NCBI RefSeq assembly: GCF_900005615.1
Contig: NZ_LN832559.1
Coordinates: forward strand, 1,890,837-1,954,836
DNA: 64,000 nt
Direction of reading: 5' to 3'
DNA from: Paracoccus aminovorans
GTDB lineage: Bacteria; Pseudomonadota; Alphaproteobacteria; Rhodobacterales; Rhodobacteraceae
Shown here piece by piece: positions 1 through 12,877 of this stretch (its first letter is position 1; the number at the start of each line of letters is the position of its first letter). The notes beneath the pieces were generated by a model. The model was not told the DNA's origin. It worked only from the letters and a program-made list of their open reading frames with translations, and did no database searches. A program made the position numbers and the translations under genes.

Positions 1-675
1 GAGACCGCCGGCTATTTCGACGGCTGCCTGCCGATCGAGGTCATGGCCGAGCGTGGCCGCGAGACCCTGCGCCACGGCCCGATGAAGCCGGTCGGCCTGA
101 CCAATGCCCACAACCCGGCCGAAAAGCCCTATGCAGTGGTGCAGCTTCGCCGCGACAATGCGCTGGGGACGCTTTACAATATCGTCGGTTTCCAGACAAA
201 GATGAAATATGGCGCGCAAACCGATGTTTTTCATCGCATTCCCGGTCTGCAGAACGCCAGCTTCGCCCGCCTGGGCGGCATCCATCGCAACACCTTCCTG
301 AATTCGCCACGGCTGATCGACGACCGGTTGCGGCTGCGCGCGCGGCCGAATCTGCGTTTCGCCGGTCAGGTGACCGGTGTCGAGGGCTATGTCGAATCCG
401 CCGCCATGGGCCTGCTCGCCGGCCGCATGGCCGCGGCCGAGGCGCTGGGGCGCGACTTGGCGCCGCCGCCGCCCACCACCTCGATGGGGGCCTTGGTCAA
501 TCACATTACCGGCGGCGCCGATGCCAAGACCTTCCAGCCGATGAACGTGAACTTCGGCCTCTACCCGCCCTTGGACGCGATGCGCGGCGGCCGCAAGGGA
601 CGCAAGGACCGTTACCCGGCCTATACCGACCGCGCGAAAGCCGATTTCCAGCAATGGCTTGCGGAACAAAGTTGA
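1..675 (+). CDS. trmFO: TrmFO, folate-dependent tRNA (uracil-5-)-methyltransferase, 3' part
   Basis: The reading frame is open from the first base, so the gene starts outside the window and only about the last 224 codons are present. The family makes m5U54 in the T loop of tRNA using methylenetetrahydrofolate and FAD. Visible family features are the segment [14 protein letters not shown] near the left edge, the following [10 protein letters not shown], and the C-terminal [17 protein letters not shown] of the FAD-binding half. The product ends in a short basic tail. The 3' end overlaps the gluQ start by 22 bases in another frame, so translational coupling is likely. The N-terminal dinucleotide-binding motif cannot be checked here. 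Confidence 0.93.
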   Translation, partial: ETAGYFDGCLPIEVMAERGRETLRHGPMKPVGLTNAHNPAEKPYAVVQLRRDNALGTLYNIVGFQTKMKYGAQTDVFHRIPGLQNASFARLGGIHRNTFLNSPRLIDDRLRLRARPNLRFAGQVTGVEGYVESAAMGLLAGRMAAAEALGRDLAPPPPTTSMGALVNHITGGADAKTFQPMNVNFGLYPPLDAMRGGRKGRKDRYPAYTDRAKADFQQWLAEQS

Positions 676-1514
676 ACCGGACCCGGTTCGCCCCCTCGCC
701 GACCGGCCCGCTGCATCTGGGCCATGCCTTCGCGGCGCTGACCGCCGCGCGGCTGGCGGATCCCGGCCAGTTCCTGCTGCGTATCGAGGACATCGACCGA
801 ACCCGCTGCCGCCCGGAATACGAGGCGCTGATCGCCGAGGACCTGCATTGGCTGGGGCTCGACTGGCCGCTGCCGGTCATGCGCCAGTCCGAACGCCTGC
901 CCGCCTATCAGGCGGCGCTGGACCGGCTGGCCGCCCTGGGCCTGATCTACCCCTGCCGCTGCCGCCGCGCCGACATCCGCGCCGCGCTTTCCGCCCCGCA
1001 AGAGGGTGCTGCGCCGATCGGCCCCGACGGCCCGGTCTATCCCGGCACCTGCCGCCCGCGGCGGATGGTCGAGGCCGGGCTCGATGACGCCATCCGCCTG
1101 AACGCCGCCCGCGCGCTGGAGCATCTCGGCCTCGACGAAATCGCCTTTCTGGACGAGAATATCGCCCCCGGCCTGCCGCATCGGCTGTCGGCGCAGGATT
1201 TCATCGCCGGTGTCGGCGATGTGGTGCTGGCGCGGCGCGGCATGGGCACCAGCTATCACCTCTCGGTGGTGCTGGACGATGCGGCGCAGGGCATCACGCT
1301 GGTCACGCGCGGAAAAGACCTCATAGATTCAACGTGGATCCATGTTATTCTTCAGAAACTGCTGCACCTGCCGACGCCGCGCTATCATCACCATCGGCTG
1401 ATCCGCGACGCCCAGGGCAAGCGGCTGGCCAAGCGCGACGACGCCCGCGCGCTGAAACTGTTCCGCGACGAGGGCGTCCCCGCCGCGCAGATCCGGCGCG
1501 AACTAGGCTTCTGA
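654..1514 (+). CDS. gluQ: Glutamyl-Q tRNA(Asp) synthetase
   Basis: This 286-residue protein is a truncated paralogue of glutamyl-tRNA synthetase. It lacks the anticodon-binding domain and attaches glutamate to queuosine at position 34 of tRNA-Asp. The N-terminus has [15 protein letters not shown], carrying the class I HIGH signature, and the KMSKS-like loop near the end reads KRLAKRD. A CRCRR segment with paired cysteines around residue 100 and a downstream GTCRPRR fit the zinc-binding region of the family. The ATG at 654 lies inside trmFO; LNRTRF a few codons later is where most homologues begin to align, so the true start could be slightly downstream. The 3' end converges on hisI with a 12-base overlap. 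Confidence 0.93.
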   Translation: MACGTKLNRTRFAPSPTGPLHLGHAFAALTAARLADPGQFLLRIEDIDRTRCRPEYEALIAEDLHWLGLDWPLPVMRQSERLPAYQAALDRLAALGLIYPCRCRRADIRAALSAPQEGAAPIGPDGPVYPGTCRPRRMVEAGLDDAIRLNAARALEHLGLDEIAFLDENIAPGLPHRLSAQDFIAGVGDVVLARRGMGTSYHLSVVLDDAAQGITLVTRGKDLIDSTWIHVILQKLLHLPTPRYHHHRLIRDAQGKRLAKRDDARALKLFRDEGVPAAQIRRELGF

Positions 1515-1862
1515 CGGCGCCATGATCTCGACCTCGGCGCCATCGCGGATCGCGGTATAGAAACAACTGCGCCGGTTGGTGTGGCAGGCCGGTCCGGTCT
1601 GCTCGACCAGCAGCAGCAGGCAGTCGCGGTCGCAATCGACCCGAACCTCGACCAACCGCTGCACATGGCCCGAACTCTCGCCCTTGGTCCAGAACGAGGC
1701 GCGCGAGCGGGACCAATAGGTGACGCGCCCCTCCTCAAGCGTTTTCCGCAAGGAAGCCGCGCTCATCCAGGCCAGCATCAGCACCTCGCCGGTCCGGTGA
1801 TCCTGCGCGATGGCGGGAACCAGCCCATTGGCGTCATATTTCAGGCTGTCGCAATCGAACAT
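1503..1862 (-). CDS. hisI: Phosphoribosyl-AMP cyclohydrolase
   Basis: The 119-residue product is the stand-alone HisI enzyme, which opens the purine ring of PR-AMP in the third step of histidine synthesis. Family segments are present in order: [11 protein letters not shown], then [40 protein letters not shown] and RSCFY. The cysteines and histidine in the last two blocks are the zinc ligands, and the aspartates of DCDRD bind magnesium. It has a good ribosome binding site (AAGGAAAG) just before the ATG. It converges with gluQ and overlaps its last codons. There is no adjacent hisE or other his gene, as is usual in this group. Confidence 0.96.
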   Translation of the reverse strand: MFDCDSLKYDANGLVPAIAQDHRTGEVLMLAWMSAASLRKTLEEGRVTYWSRSRASFWTKGESSGHVQRLVEVRVDCDRDCLLLLVEQTGPACHTNRRSCFYTAIRDGAEVEIMAPSEA

Positions 1863-1922
1863 CGGCTTTCCTTTCGGCTTTGCGCTTCCTATCTAGACGC
1901 GACGGCAGCAAGGGAAAAGACC

Positions 1923-2360
1923 ATGTCCGACAGCGACCTGATGCAGCTCTATTCCCGGCGCATCCTCGCGCTGGCCTCGGACATCCCGCATCTGGGCAAG
2001 ATCGAGGCGCCGACCGGCAGCGCGCACAAGCGCTCGCCGCAATGCGGATCCTCGGTGACGGCGCATGTCGCGATGCGGGACGGCCGCATCGCCGATTTCG
2101 GGCAAGAGGTGCGGGCCTGCGCCCTGGGCCAGGCCTCGGCCGGCGTGCTGGGCCAGACCGCCCTCGGCCGCTCGCGGGACGAGATCGCCCGCGCCCGCGA
2201 CCAGTTGCAAGCCATGCTGAAGCAGGACGGCCCGGTTCCGGATGCCCCTTTCGAGGCGCTTGAAGCGTTGCTGCCGGCGCGCGAATTTCCCAACCGCCAC
2301 GCCTCGATCCTGCTGGCTTGGGAGGCGCTGCTCGGCGCCATCGACGCCTCGCCCGCCTGA
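1923..2360 (+). CDS. NifU-like iron-sulfur cluster assembly scaffold protein
   Basis: This 145-residue protein resembles the N-terminal scaffold domain of NifU/IscU. Three cysteine contexts are visible: KRSPQCGSSV, VRACALGQAS, and the region where the third ligand normally lies, which has no cysteine here (FPNRHASILLAWEALL). The SPQCGS and CALGQAS blocks are typical of the alphaproteobacterial stand-alone family. Whether it transfers clusters or only resembles a scaffold is inference. The ATG at 1923 is preceded by AAGGGAAAAGACC, a good ribosome binding site. It runs divergently from hisI. Confidence 0.82.
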   Translation: MSDSDLMQLYSRRILALASDIPHLGKIEAPTGSAHKRSPQCGSSVTAHVAMRDGRIADFGQEVRACALGQASAGVLGQTALGRSRDEIARARDQLQAMLKQDGPVPDAPFEALEALLPAREFPNRHASILLAWEALLGAIDASPA

Positions 2361-2424
2361 GCGCTTTCACCGTTTCAATACCCCCGCCGAAGGCGCACCT
2401 CACGCATAACCTGATGGAGGCCGC

Positions 2425-2454
2425 AAAAAGAAAAAACCGGCCCCACGGGGCCGG
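2425..2454 (-). terminator. Rho-independent terminator after the 31-codon gene
   Basis: An 8-bp G/C stem, CCGGCCCC-AC-GGGGCCGG, is followed on the minus strand by TTTTTTCTTTTT. It sits about 75 bases past the stop of the small membrane-protein gene and closes that unit. Confidence 0.85.
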
Positions 2455-2530
2455 CAGTTGCGCGCATGATCGTCCGGGGAAAGGGTTCGGCCCCAGGCGA
2501 AGGGCCGTCGATTGCGCGGGGCAGGAGGGG

Positions 2531-2626
2531 TCAGGCCGCCAGGATCGAGGGCAGCGAGAACAGGATGATGGCGGTCACGGAAATCGCGACGGTGCCCAGC
2601 AGGTCGGAAAGGGATTCGCGGGTCAT
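2531..2626 (-). CDS. 31-residue predicted membrane protein behind a LexA-type operator
   Basis: This short reading frame starts MTRESLSDLLGTVAIS, continues into an apolar stretch (VTAIILF) and ends SLPSILAA, giving one predicted membrane helix with a charged N-terminal face. A strong ribosome binding site, GGAGAAA, lies 5-8 bases before the ATG, and a clear terminator follows. Upstream is a dense set of GAAC/GTTC half sites spaced as in alphaproteobacterial LexA boxes. Together these make it a real, independently transcribed gene. SOS-induced membrane peptides of about 30 residues are known elsewhere: TisB in Escherichia coli, and SidA, a division inhibitor in Caulobacter. I infer a similar class of role, but cannot claim homology to either. 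Confidence 0.72.
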   Translation of the reverse strand: MTRESLSDLLGTVAISVTAIILFSLPSILAA

Positions 2627-2644
2627 GAGGTTTCTCCACGGTTT

Positions 2645-2708
2645 GTTTATACTTTGTTCTCATGGGGAGAGAACAAAGTAAAGAACTTTTTAGGAACATC
2701 GTGGGAAC
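2645..2708 (-). promoter_or_regulatory. Array of LexA-type half sites and operator palindrome
   Basis: GAAC occurs at 2671, 2683, 2694 and 2705. The last three are spaced exactly GAAC-N7-GAAC-N7-GAAC, the direct-repeat form of the alphaproteobacterial LexA box (GTTC-N7-GTTC on the minus strand). On the other side, GTTT-N7-GTTC lies at 2645-2659. A perfect 12-bp inverted repeat, TACTTTGTTCTC / GAGAACAAAGTA, spans 2650-2680 with a 7-base spacer. On the minus strand a possible -10, TATAAA, lies within the array, so a bound repressor would block the small gene's promoter. recG ends at 2711, just before the array. Confidence 0.72.
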
Positions 2709-2710
2709 GT

Positions 2711-8038
<5,328 letters not shown>

Positions 8039-8088
8039 AATATGTCCCCTTGCTAACCAGCTGACTGGTAAAATTTCCGCGCAAAAGG

Positions 8089-8103
8089 TTAATATCACGT
8101 TAC
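8089..8103 (-). promoter_or_regulatory. CtrA-type binding box upstream of ctrA
   Basis: On the plus strand the site reads TTAA-N7-TTAC, and on the minus strand GTAA-N7-TTAAC, one mismatch from the CtrA consensus TTAA-N7-TTAAC. It lies about 50 bases before the ctrA start codon. Autoregulation of ctrA is established in Caulobacter; here it is inferred from the site only. Confidence 0.5.
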
Positions 8104-8121
8104 CAGAGAAGCTCGCAAATC

Positions 8122-8406
8122 TTATTCAACTTGCGGTTGCCTGAATTTTTGCAGCTGCGTGACCTTCAGCGCATTGCGCCCGTGGCGCCGAAAGGCCGAG
8201 ACCCAGCCGTCGAACTCCTCGCCGGTCAGACCATAGCGGCGAATCGCCTCCTCGCGGGTCAGCAACCCGTGCTGCACGGCCCCGACCACCGCGGCCTTGC
8301 GGGACGCCACCCAGCGGGTCTGCGGCGGCGGCAGGTCGGCCAGCGTCAGGATGCTGCCGTCGGGCAGGATCGCGGTCCGCGGTCCGGGGCTTTTTCTCAA
8401 AAACAT
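8122..8406 (-). CDS. sciP: SciP-type CtrA inhibitor (DUF1153 protein)
   Basis: The 94-residue product carries the DUF1153 signature: [50 protein letters not shown], then a basic C-terminal [18 protein letters not shown]. In Caulobacter the family member SciP has a helix-turn-helix fold and represses CtrA-activated genes. The start at 8406 (MFLRKSPGP) has AGGAAC ahead of it; a longer frame reaching 8490 is less likely. It lies directly upstream of ctrA on the same strand with 83 bases between, so the regulator and its antagonist may be cotranscribed. Confidence 0.88.
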   Translation of the reverse strand: MFLRKSPGPRTAILPDGSILTLADLPPPQTRWVASRKAAVVGAVQHGLLTREEAIRRYGLTGEEFDGWVSAFRRHGRNALKVTQLQKFRQPQVE

Positions 8407-8492
8407 CGGCAAGTTCCTGTCTTCCTGCCTCCGTTCTGGCGCAAACTTCTTAAATCGAGGTGAAGTCGCGGCGTCTTTACCGCCGCCCACCC

Positions 8493-8520
8493 TTGAGAAA
8501 CCGCCCGTTTTTCCTATAAA
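8493..8520 (+). promoter_or_regulatory. Sigma-70-type promoter for mnmA
   Basis: TTGAGA at 8493-8498 and TATAAA at 8515-8520 are separated by 16 bases and lie about 55 bases before the mnmA start. The -10 region sits in an imperfect palindrome, CCGTTTTTCCTA / TAGGGAAACGG (8505-8533), which could be an operator. Confidence 0.5.
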
Positions 8521-8574
8521 TGTAGGGAAACGGCGGCCGCCTGCCGATCAGCCCGGCCGCGACAAGGACGATCC

Positions 8575-9744
8575 ATGACAGCGCCAAGCTCGACTCTGCG
8601 CCCCGAGGCGCCGGACATGACCGTGAATTCGCTGGGCTTCGCCAAGCCTCCGGCCCAGACGCGCGTGGTCGTCGCCATGTCGGGCGGCGTCGACAGCTCG
8701 GTGGTGGCGGCGATGCTGGCGGCGCAGGGCTATGACGTGATCGGGGTCACCTTGCAGCTTTACGATCACGGCGCCGCCCTGGCCAAGAAAGGCGCCTGCT
8801 GCGCCGGACAGGACATCCACGACGCCCGCCGCGTGGCCGAGCGTATCGGTTTTCCGCATTATGTGCTGGATTACGAAAACAAGTTCCGCGAATCGGTGAT
8901 CGAGGAATTCGCCGACGCCTATCTGGCCGGCGCGACTCCGGTGCCCTGCATCCGCTGCAACGAGCGGGTCAAGTTCCGCGACCTGCTGCAGACCGCGCGC
9001 GAACTCGACGCCGATTGCATGGCGACGGGGCATTATATCCGCCGCTTCGATGGGCCGACCGGGGCCGAATTGCACATGGCGGCCGATCCGAACCGCGACC
9101 AGAGCTATTTCCTGTTCTCGACCACGCAGGAACAGCTGGACTTTCTGCGCTTTCCGCTGGGCGGCCTCGCCAGCAAGGCCGAAACCCGAGCCTTAGCGGC
9201 CGAATACGGGCTGGCGGTCGCCGACAAGCCGGACAGCCAGGACATCTGCTTCGTGCCGAACGGCGATTATGCCGGGGTGATCGAGAAACTGCGTCCCGGC
9301 GCCGCCGATCCGGGCGAGATCGTGGACATGGACGGCAATGTGCTGGGGACGCATCGCGGCGTGATCCATTACACCATCGGCCAGCGCCGCGGCCTCGGCA
9401 TCGGCGGCCTGGGCGATCCGCTGTACGTGGTGCGGCTGGAGCCCGAGACCCGGCGCGTGGTCGTCGGCCCCAAGCAGGCGCTGGCGACCAGGATCGTACC
9501 GGTGACCGAGGTGAACTGGCTGGGCGACGAACCCTTCGCAGGCGAGATCGCCATCACCGCCCGCATCCGCTCGACCCGACCGCCGCGGCCGGCGATCCTG
9601 CGCGTGACCGGCGCGAGCCGTGCCGAGATCGAGCTTCTGGCTCCGGAAGAGGGCGTCAGCCCCGGCCAGGCCTGCGTCTTTTATGCGACCGAGGGCACCC
9701 GGGTTCTGGGCGGCGGCTGGATCTCGCACCGCCGCGGGGGTTAG
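8575..9744 (+). CDS. mnmA: tRNA-specific 2-thiouridylase MnmA
   Basis: MnmA activates U34 of tRNA Lys, Glu and Gln with ATP and inserts sulfur from a relay. The PP-loop [16 protein letters not shown] is near residue 32. The catalytic cysteine is in RCNERVKF (about residue 128) and the second in [13 protein letters not shown] (about residue 225). TGHYIRR and [11 protein letters not shown] also match the family. The 389 residues include a short N-terminal extension before the PP-loop. The ATG at 8575 is supported by AAGGAC a few bases upstream. The end overlaps the last four bases of sufE on the other strand. Confidence 0.97.
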   Translation: MTAPSSTLRPEAPDMTVNSLGFAKPPAQTRVVVAMSGGVDSSVVAAMLAAQGYDVIGVTLQLYDHGAALAKKGACCAGQDIHDARRVAERIGFPHYVLDYENKFRESVIEEFADAYLAGATPVPCIRCNERVKFRDLLQTARELDADCMATGHYIRRFDGPTGAELHMAADPNRDQSYFLFSTTQEQLDFLRFPLGGLASKAETRALAAEYGLAVADKPDSQDICFVPNGDYAGVIEKLRPGAADPGEIVDMDGNVLGTHRGVIHYTIGQRRGLGIGGLGDPLYVVRLEPETRRVVVGPKQALATRIVPVTEVNWLGDEPFAGEIAITARIRSTRPPRPAILRVTGASRAEIELLAPEEGVSPGQACVFYATEGTRVLGGGWISHRRGG

Positions 9745-10148
9745 GCCGCCGCCGCCAGCAGCCGAATGCGCTCGACCATGGCCCGCAACCCGTTCGAGCG
9801 CTGCGCCGAAAGATGCTCGTCCAGACCCAGCCTGCCCAGTTCGGCACTGGCATCGATGGCGCCGACCTCGCCCACCGGCACGCCGGAATAGAGCGCATGC
9901 AGGATGGCGATCAGCCCGCGCACGATCAGCGCGTCGCTGTCGCCCTGAAAGTCGAAGCGGCCGGCCTCGATGCGCGGCATGATCCAGACCTGGCTGGCGC
10001 AGCCGTCGACCTTGGTGGCCGGCACCTGCAGCGAGGGCTCCATCGCCGGCATCGCCTTGCCCAACTCGATGACATGGCGATAGCGCTCTTCCCAATCCTC
10101 GAGAAAATCGAAGGTCTCGGCGATTTCTTCAAAGGCCGGCGTGGCCAT
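9741..10148 (-). CDS. sufE: SufE family sulfur acceptor
   Basis: The 135-residue product accepts sulfur from a SufS-type desulfurase and stimulates iron-sulfur cluster assembly. The active cysteine is in [10 protein letters not shown], and the family block [18 protein letters not shown] follows, with the C-terminal [12 protein letters not shown] helix. The start MATPAFEE at 10148 has AGGAAA 7 bases upstream, better placed than the ATG five codons earlier. It is a single gene here, not in a suf operon, as is often the case for this family in Rhodobacteraceae. It converges with mnmA. Confidence 0.93.
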   Translation of the reverse strand: MATPAFEEIAETFDFLEDWEERYRHVIELGKAMPAMEPSLQVPATKVDGCASQVWIMPRIEAGRFDFQGDSDALIVRGLIAILHALYSGVPVGEVGAIDASAELGRLGLDEHLSAQRSNGLRAMVERIRLLAAAA

Positions 10149-10289
10149 GGCATTTCCTTTCATGGACCCTCGGGCAGACGGGCGGCATCGGCATAGCGCG
10201 CGCGAGCGACGAGGTCAAAGAGGCTTTCGCCCCCGCACGACTTGTCCTATCACTGCGGCAACGAAAGCAGACAGACGGGGACGGCGCTC

Positions 10290-10796
10290 ATGCGGACAAG
10301 GACATTCGGCACGCTTGCCTGTGCGATGCTGGTGCTGACCGGATGCGGTCGCCTGGGGGACAGCAACTGGAACCCGATGCGCTGGTTCGGCGGCTCGTCC
10401 CAGCCGCAGACTCTGGCGCCCGAAGGCGGCTATCCCACCGCCGTGAATGACGGACGCGTGCCGCTGGCTCATGTCACCGGCGCGAAATGGGACCCGATGT
10501 ACGAAGGCCGGCTGCTGGTCGTCACCGGCCTCGGGGCCAGCAAGGGCTGGTGGGACGTGGCGCTGGTGACCGAGGTGCCGATGCCCAGCGGCCGCATCCG
10601 CCCGGACGAAAACGGCGTGCTGCGTCTGCGGCTGGTCGGCAAGCCGCCCTTGCCCGACACTTTCGCCGCAGCGAACCCGGCCAATCCGGCCAGCGACACC
10701 ATCACCGCCGCACTGACCATCCCGAACGCCGTGCTGCCCAGCCTGCGCGAGGTGGTGATCACCGGCGCCGGCAATGCCGTCACGCTGCGGCCCTGA
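10290..10796 (+). CDS. Predicted outer-membrane or periplasmic lipoprotein, function unknown
   Basis: The protein begins MRTRTFGTLACAMLVLTGCG, a signal peptide with lipobox LTGC, so the cysteine at residue 18 is the likely lipidated N-terminus. The mature part of about 150 residues is soluble and has no motif I recognise. VLRLRLVGKPP and LREVVITGAGNAVTLRP are clean beta-type stretches. The reading frame extends a little upstream, but the ATG at 10290 is the one that gives the signal peptide. It may be cotranscribed with nothing: sufE is divergent and the next gene converges. Confidence 0.8.
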   Translation: MRTRTFGTLACAMLVLTGCGRLGDSNWNPMRWFGGSSQPQTLAPEGGYPTAVNDGRVPLAHVTGAKWDPMYEGRLLVVTGLGASKGWWDVALVTEVPMPSGRIRPDENGVLRLRLVGKPPLPDTFAAANPANPASDTITAALTIPNAVLPSLREVVITGAGNAVTLRP

Positions 10797-10987
10797 ATAC
10801 GGGCCGGGCAAAATCCGCTGCGCGGCAGGCCAAGGCGACCCTTCCTTCGTATTTCGCTCGTCATAGCCCGCGACCCATACAGGGCGGGAGAAGAGCCGTC
10901 ACCCATGGCGCCGCGGCAAGCTGATCGGAAAGGTGCCGAACCGCCGAAGTCCGGGCACAGATGCCAGGCCGCAGCAGCGGCCTGTCG

Positions 10988-11004
10988 CCGTTTTCCAAAT
11001 ACCC
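10988..11004. repeat. Copy 1 of a 17-base intergenic motif
   Basis: CCGTTTTCCAAATACCC occurs here and again, exactly, at 45684-45700. Both copies are intergenic and lie in the AT-richer part of their gap. No function is visible. Confidence 0.55.
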
Positions 11005-11050
11005 CGTCAAGGGCGCCGCCGGCCGCAACCGCGCCTCCGCGCCCAGCCGT

Positions 11051-11596
11051 TCAGCCCATCTTGCGCAGATAGGTCCAGGTCGGCACCCGGGCGGCACGGG
11101 CCACCGACCAGCTTTCCGCGTCGCCCAAATATTCGAAGCCGCCATTGGTCAGCACCCTCGCCGAGCCAGGATTGTCCTGGAAGGCCTCGGCAAAGAGCGT
11201 GCGCGAGCCATGGGGATTGGCCTCGACCAAAGCCGAAACCGCTTCGGTCGCGAAGCCGGTGTTCCAGAAGCCGGCACCAACCCAGAAGCCCAGTTCGGAC
11301 TGTTCCTTGTCGATGCGGGTCAGCGAGACAACGCCCAGCAGTTCCGCCAGCTTGTTCATCGAGCCGTCAATGGCCCAGACATCCTCTTCGCGGTCGGCAG
11401 CCATGGCGCGGCGCACATAGGCTTCGGCCGCGCCCGGCGGCAAGGGATGCGGGATCGAGCGGGTTCCCTCGGCCACGCGGCGGTCGGCGGTATAATGCGC
11501 GATCAGCCCGGCGTCCGAGGCCCGCAGCGGGCGCAGCACGAAACGCTCTGTCGCGATCTCGATCTGCCGCGTGTCCGAGGCGATCAACTCGTTCAT
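11051..11596 (-). CDS. GNAT family N-acetyltransferase (RimJ/RimL-like)
   Basis: This 181-residue acetyltransferase starts MNELIASDTRQIEIATERF and has the layout of RimJ/RimL-type GNAT enzymes: ERFVLRPLRASDAGLI at the N-terminus, LGVVSLTRIDKEQSELGFWV in the middle, and the acetyl-CoA binding turn region GFWNTGFATEAVSALVEA, then NPGSARVLTNGGFEYLGD. The substrate cannot be read from the sequence. It lies downstream of rplU and rpmA in the same direction, an arrangement common in Rhodobacteraceae, but a hairpin sits between rpmA and this gene. A GGGGGAG ribosome binding site precedes the ATG. Confidence 0.88.
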   Translation of the reverse strand: MNELIASDTRQIEIATERFVLRPLRASDAGLIAHYTADRRVAEGTRSIPHPLPPGAAEAYVRRAMAADREEDVWAIDGSMNKLAELLGVVSLTRIDKEQSELGFWVGAGFWNTGFATEAVSALVEANPHGSRTLFAEAFQDNPGSARVLTNGGFEYLGDAESWSVARAARVPTWTYLRKMG

Positions 11597-11652
11597 ATCA
11601 CTTCACTCCCCCAATTCCTCGAAAACATATGGGTGCTGCGCGCCGAAACGCG

Positions 11653-11685
11653 AAGGGGACCGGCTTGCGCCGATCCCCCTTTTTA
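11653..11685. terminator. Hairpin between rpmA and the acetyltransferase gene
   Basis: GGGGACCGGC and GCCGATCCCC form an imperfect stem around TTGC, followed on the plus strand by CTTTTT. On the minus strand, in the direction of the genes, the T tract is weak (TTCGCGTTT), so it may only attenuate read-through from rpmA. Confidence 0.45.
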
Positions 11686-11709
11686 GCACCGGAAGTGTTA
11701 AAAATCGGC

Positions 11710-11982
11710 TTACTCGGCAGCCTCGAGATTGGCGGGCAGCACGGAGATATAGGTGCGGCCCTTGAGGCCCTTGCGGAAGGTCACCTGGCCATCGGTCAGC
11801 GCGAACAGGGTATGGTCGCGGCCCATGCCGACATTGGCGCCGGCCCACCAGGTGGTGCCGCGCTGGCGCACGATGATGTTGCCGGCGACGGCCTGCTGGC
11901 CGCCATACAGTTTCACGCCAAGACGACGACCCGCCGAATCGCGACCGTTGCGGGACGAACCGCCTGCTTTCTTATGTGCCAT
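11710..11982 (-). CDS. rpmA: 50S ribosomal protein L27
   Basis: This 90-residue protein starts [16 protein letters not shown], the signature N-terminus of L27, which reaches toward the peptidyl transferase centre. [22 protein letters not shown] and [11 protein letters not shown] follow as expected. The ATG is preceded by GAGGAG at ideal spacing. It lies 12 bases after rplU in the usual L21-L27 operon. The tail ANLEAAE is slightly longer than in enterobacteria. Confidence 0.98.
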   Translation of the reverse strand: MAHKKAGGSSRNGRDSAGRRLGVKLYGGQQAVAGNIIVRQRGTTWWAGANVGMGRDHTLFALTDGQVTFRKGLKGRTYISVLPANLEAAE

Positions 11983-11994
11983 GGGTCAGTCTCC

Positions 11995-12363
11995 TCAGTT
12001 GGCGGTTTCGACGCGGGTGCGGGCACCGACAGCGGCTTTGACATCGGTCTTGTCGCCGCCGTTTTCAAGCAGGTCGGTGATGCGGACCAGGGTCAGCTGC
12101 TGGCGATGGCCGCGCGTGCGCTGCGAGCTGTGCTTGCGGCGGCGCTTGACATAGGTGATGACCTTGTCGGCCTTGATCGTGTCGATGACCTCGGCCTGCA
12201 CGGCGGCACCAGCGACCAGCGGCGCACCGACGGTCGAGCCGATCATCAGCACGTCATTGAACTGGATTTTGTCGCCGGCTTCGGCGTTCAGCTTTTCGAC
12301 GCGCAGCACATCACCGGCCTGGACCCGGTATTGCTTGCCGCCCGTCTTGAGAACTGCGAACAT
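11995..12363 (-). CDS. rplU: 50S ribosomal protein L21
   Basis: The 122-residue protein starts MFAVLKTGGKQYRVQAGDVL, the typical L21 beginning. VIDTIKADKVITYVKRRRKH and RTRGHRQQLTLVRI are the rRNA-binding part. A C-terminal tail rich in Asp/Lys/Ala extends beyond the core, as in other alphaproteobacteria. The start at 12363 is where homologues begin; the open frame upstream is not coding. It is the first gene of the rplU-rpmA pair. Confidence 0.97.
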   Translation of the reverse strand: MFAVLKTGGKQYRVQAGDVLRVEKLNAEAGDKIQFNDVLMIGSTVGAPLVAGAAVQAEVIDTIKADKVITYVKRRRKHSSQRTRGHRQQLTLVRITDLLENGGDKTDVKAAVGARTRVETAN

Positions 12364-12649
12364 TCGCTTCTTCCTTGTTTTGCCGCGTCCTTCGGCCCCT
12401 GCGGCGCAGGTGTTTTCGGGGTCGGCCCCCGCCTTCGGACAGCGCACCCGTTTGTGGGGTGAGGTTCAAAAATAACGCACCGGCAACGGACATGCGTCCG
12501 GCCGGTCGCGGGTGTATCGCGGATTCGGCCCGGCAAGTCAACAGGAATGCCGCCTATGGCGCATCGCGTCCCCGGGGAAATATTGGCGGAAGGCTCGGGT
12601 TCCCGACATCTTCGGTCCAGATGAAGCACGAATATCATGCCGGATTTGA
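12364..12649. other. Leader and promoter region of rplU, no gene seen
   Basis: This stretch holds the upstream region of rplU. I see no convincing open frame and no RNA gene. The sequence changes character toward 12560, where the mobile remnant begins. No attachment-site repeat could be paired with the other end. Confidence 0.5.
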
Positions 12650-12877
12650 CATGGTTCCCTAACGCGCCCGCAACGCTCCGCGAAGGCGGCCGATTTCGAC
12701 AGGAAGAACCCGGAGGTCTGGGAACACGCTTCTCTGCCCCAGCCGCAAAGGAGCGACTGCAGGAACAGCGAGTCGAAGACGGGCAAGATCGCGCTGACCG
12801 TGTTCAACTTCGTGGACGTGCTGGTGCGCCGGCTGCAAACGCACTTCTACGCGCTGCATGAGGCGGGGACTCCCTGA
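12650..12877 (+). pseudogene. 3' fragment of an unidentified phage-type gene
   Basis: An open frame without a start codon reads KAADFDRKNPEVWEHASL and ends VRRLQTHFYALHEAGTP, its stop overlapping the ATG of the prohead protease remnant (TGATG). The tight junction is typical of phage structural operons, so I take it as the tail of the preceding phage gene. I do not recognise the family. Confidence 0.35.

Noticed and set aside
2650..2680. The 12-bp palindrome as a terminator of recG
   Set aside because: The stem is A/T-rich, has no T tract, and overlaps regularly spaced GAAC half sites, so an operator explains it better.
8450..8464. Second CtrA box upstream of sciP (TTAA-N7-TGAA)
   Set aside because: It has only one good half site and lies in a G/C-poor spot where such matches arise by chance.
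12637..12861. Plus-strand open frame of 74 codons as a gene
   Set aside because: Another frame in the same place ends in a TGATG overlap with the protease remnant and reads more like protein.
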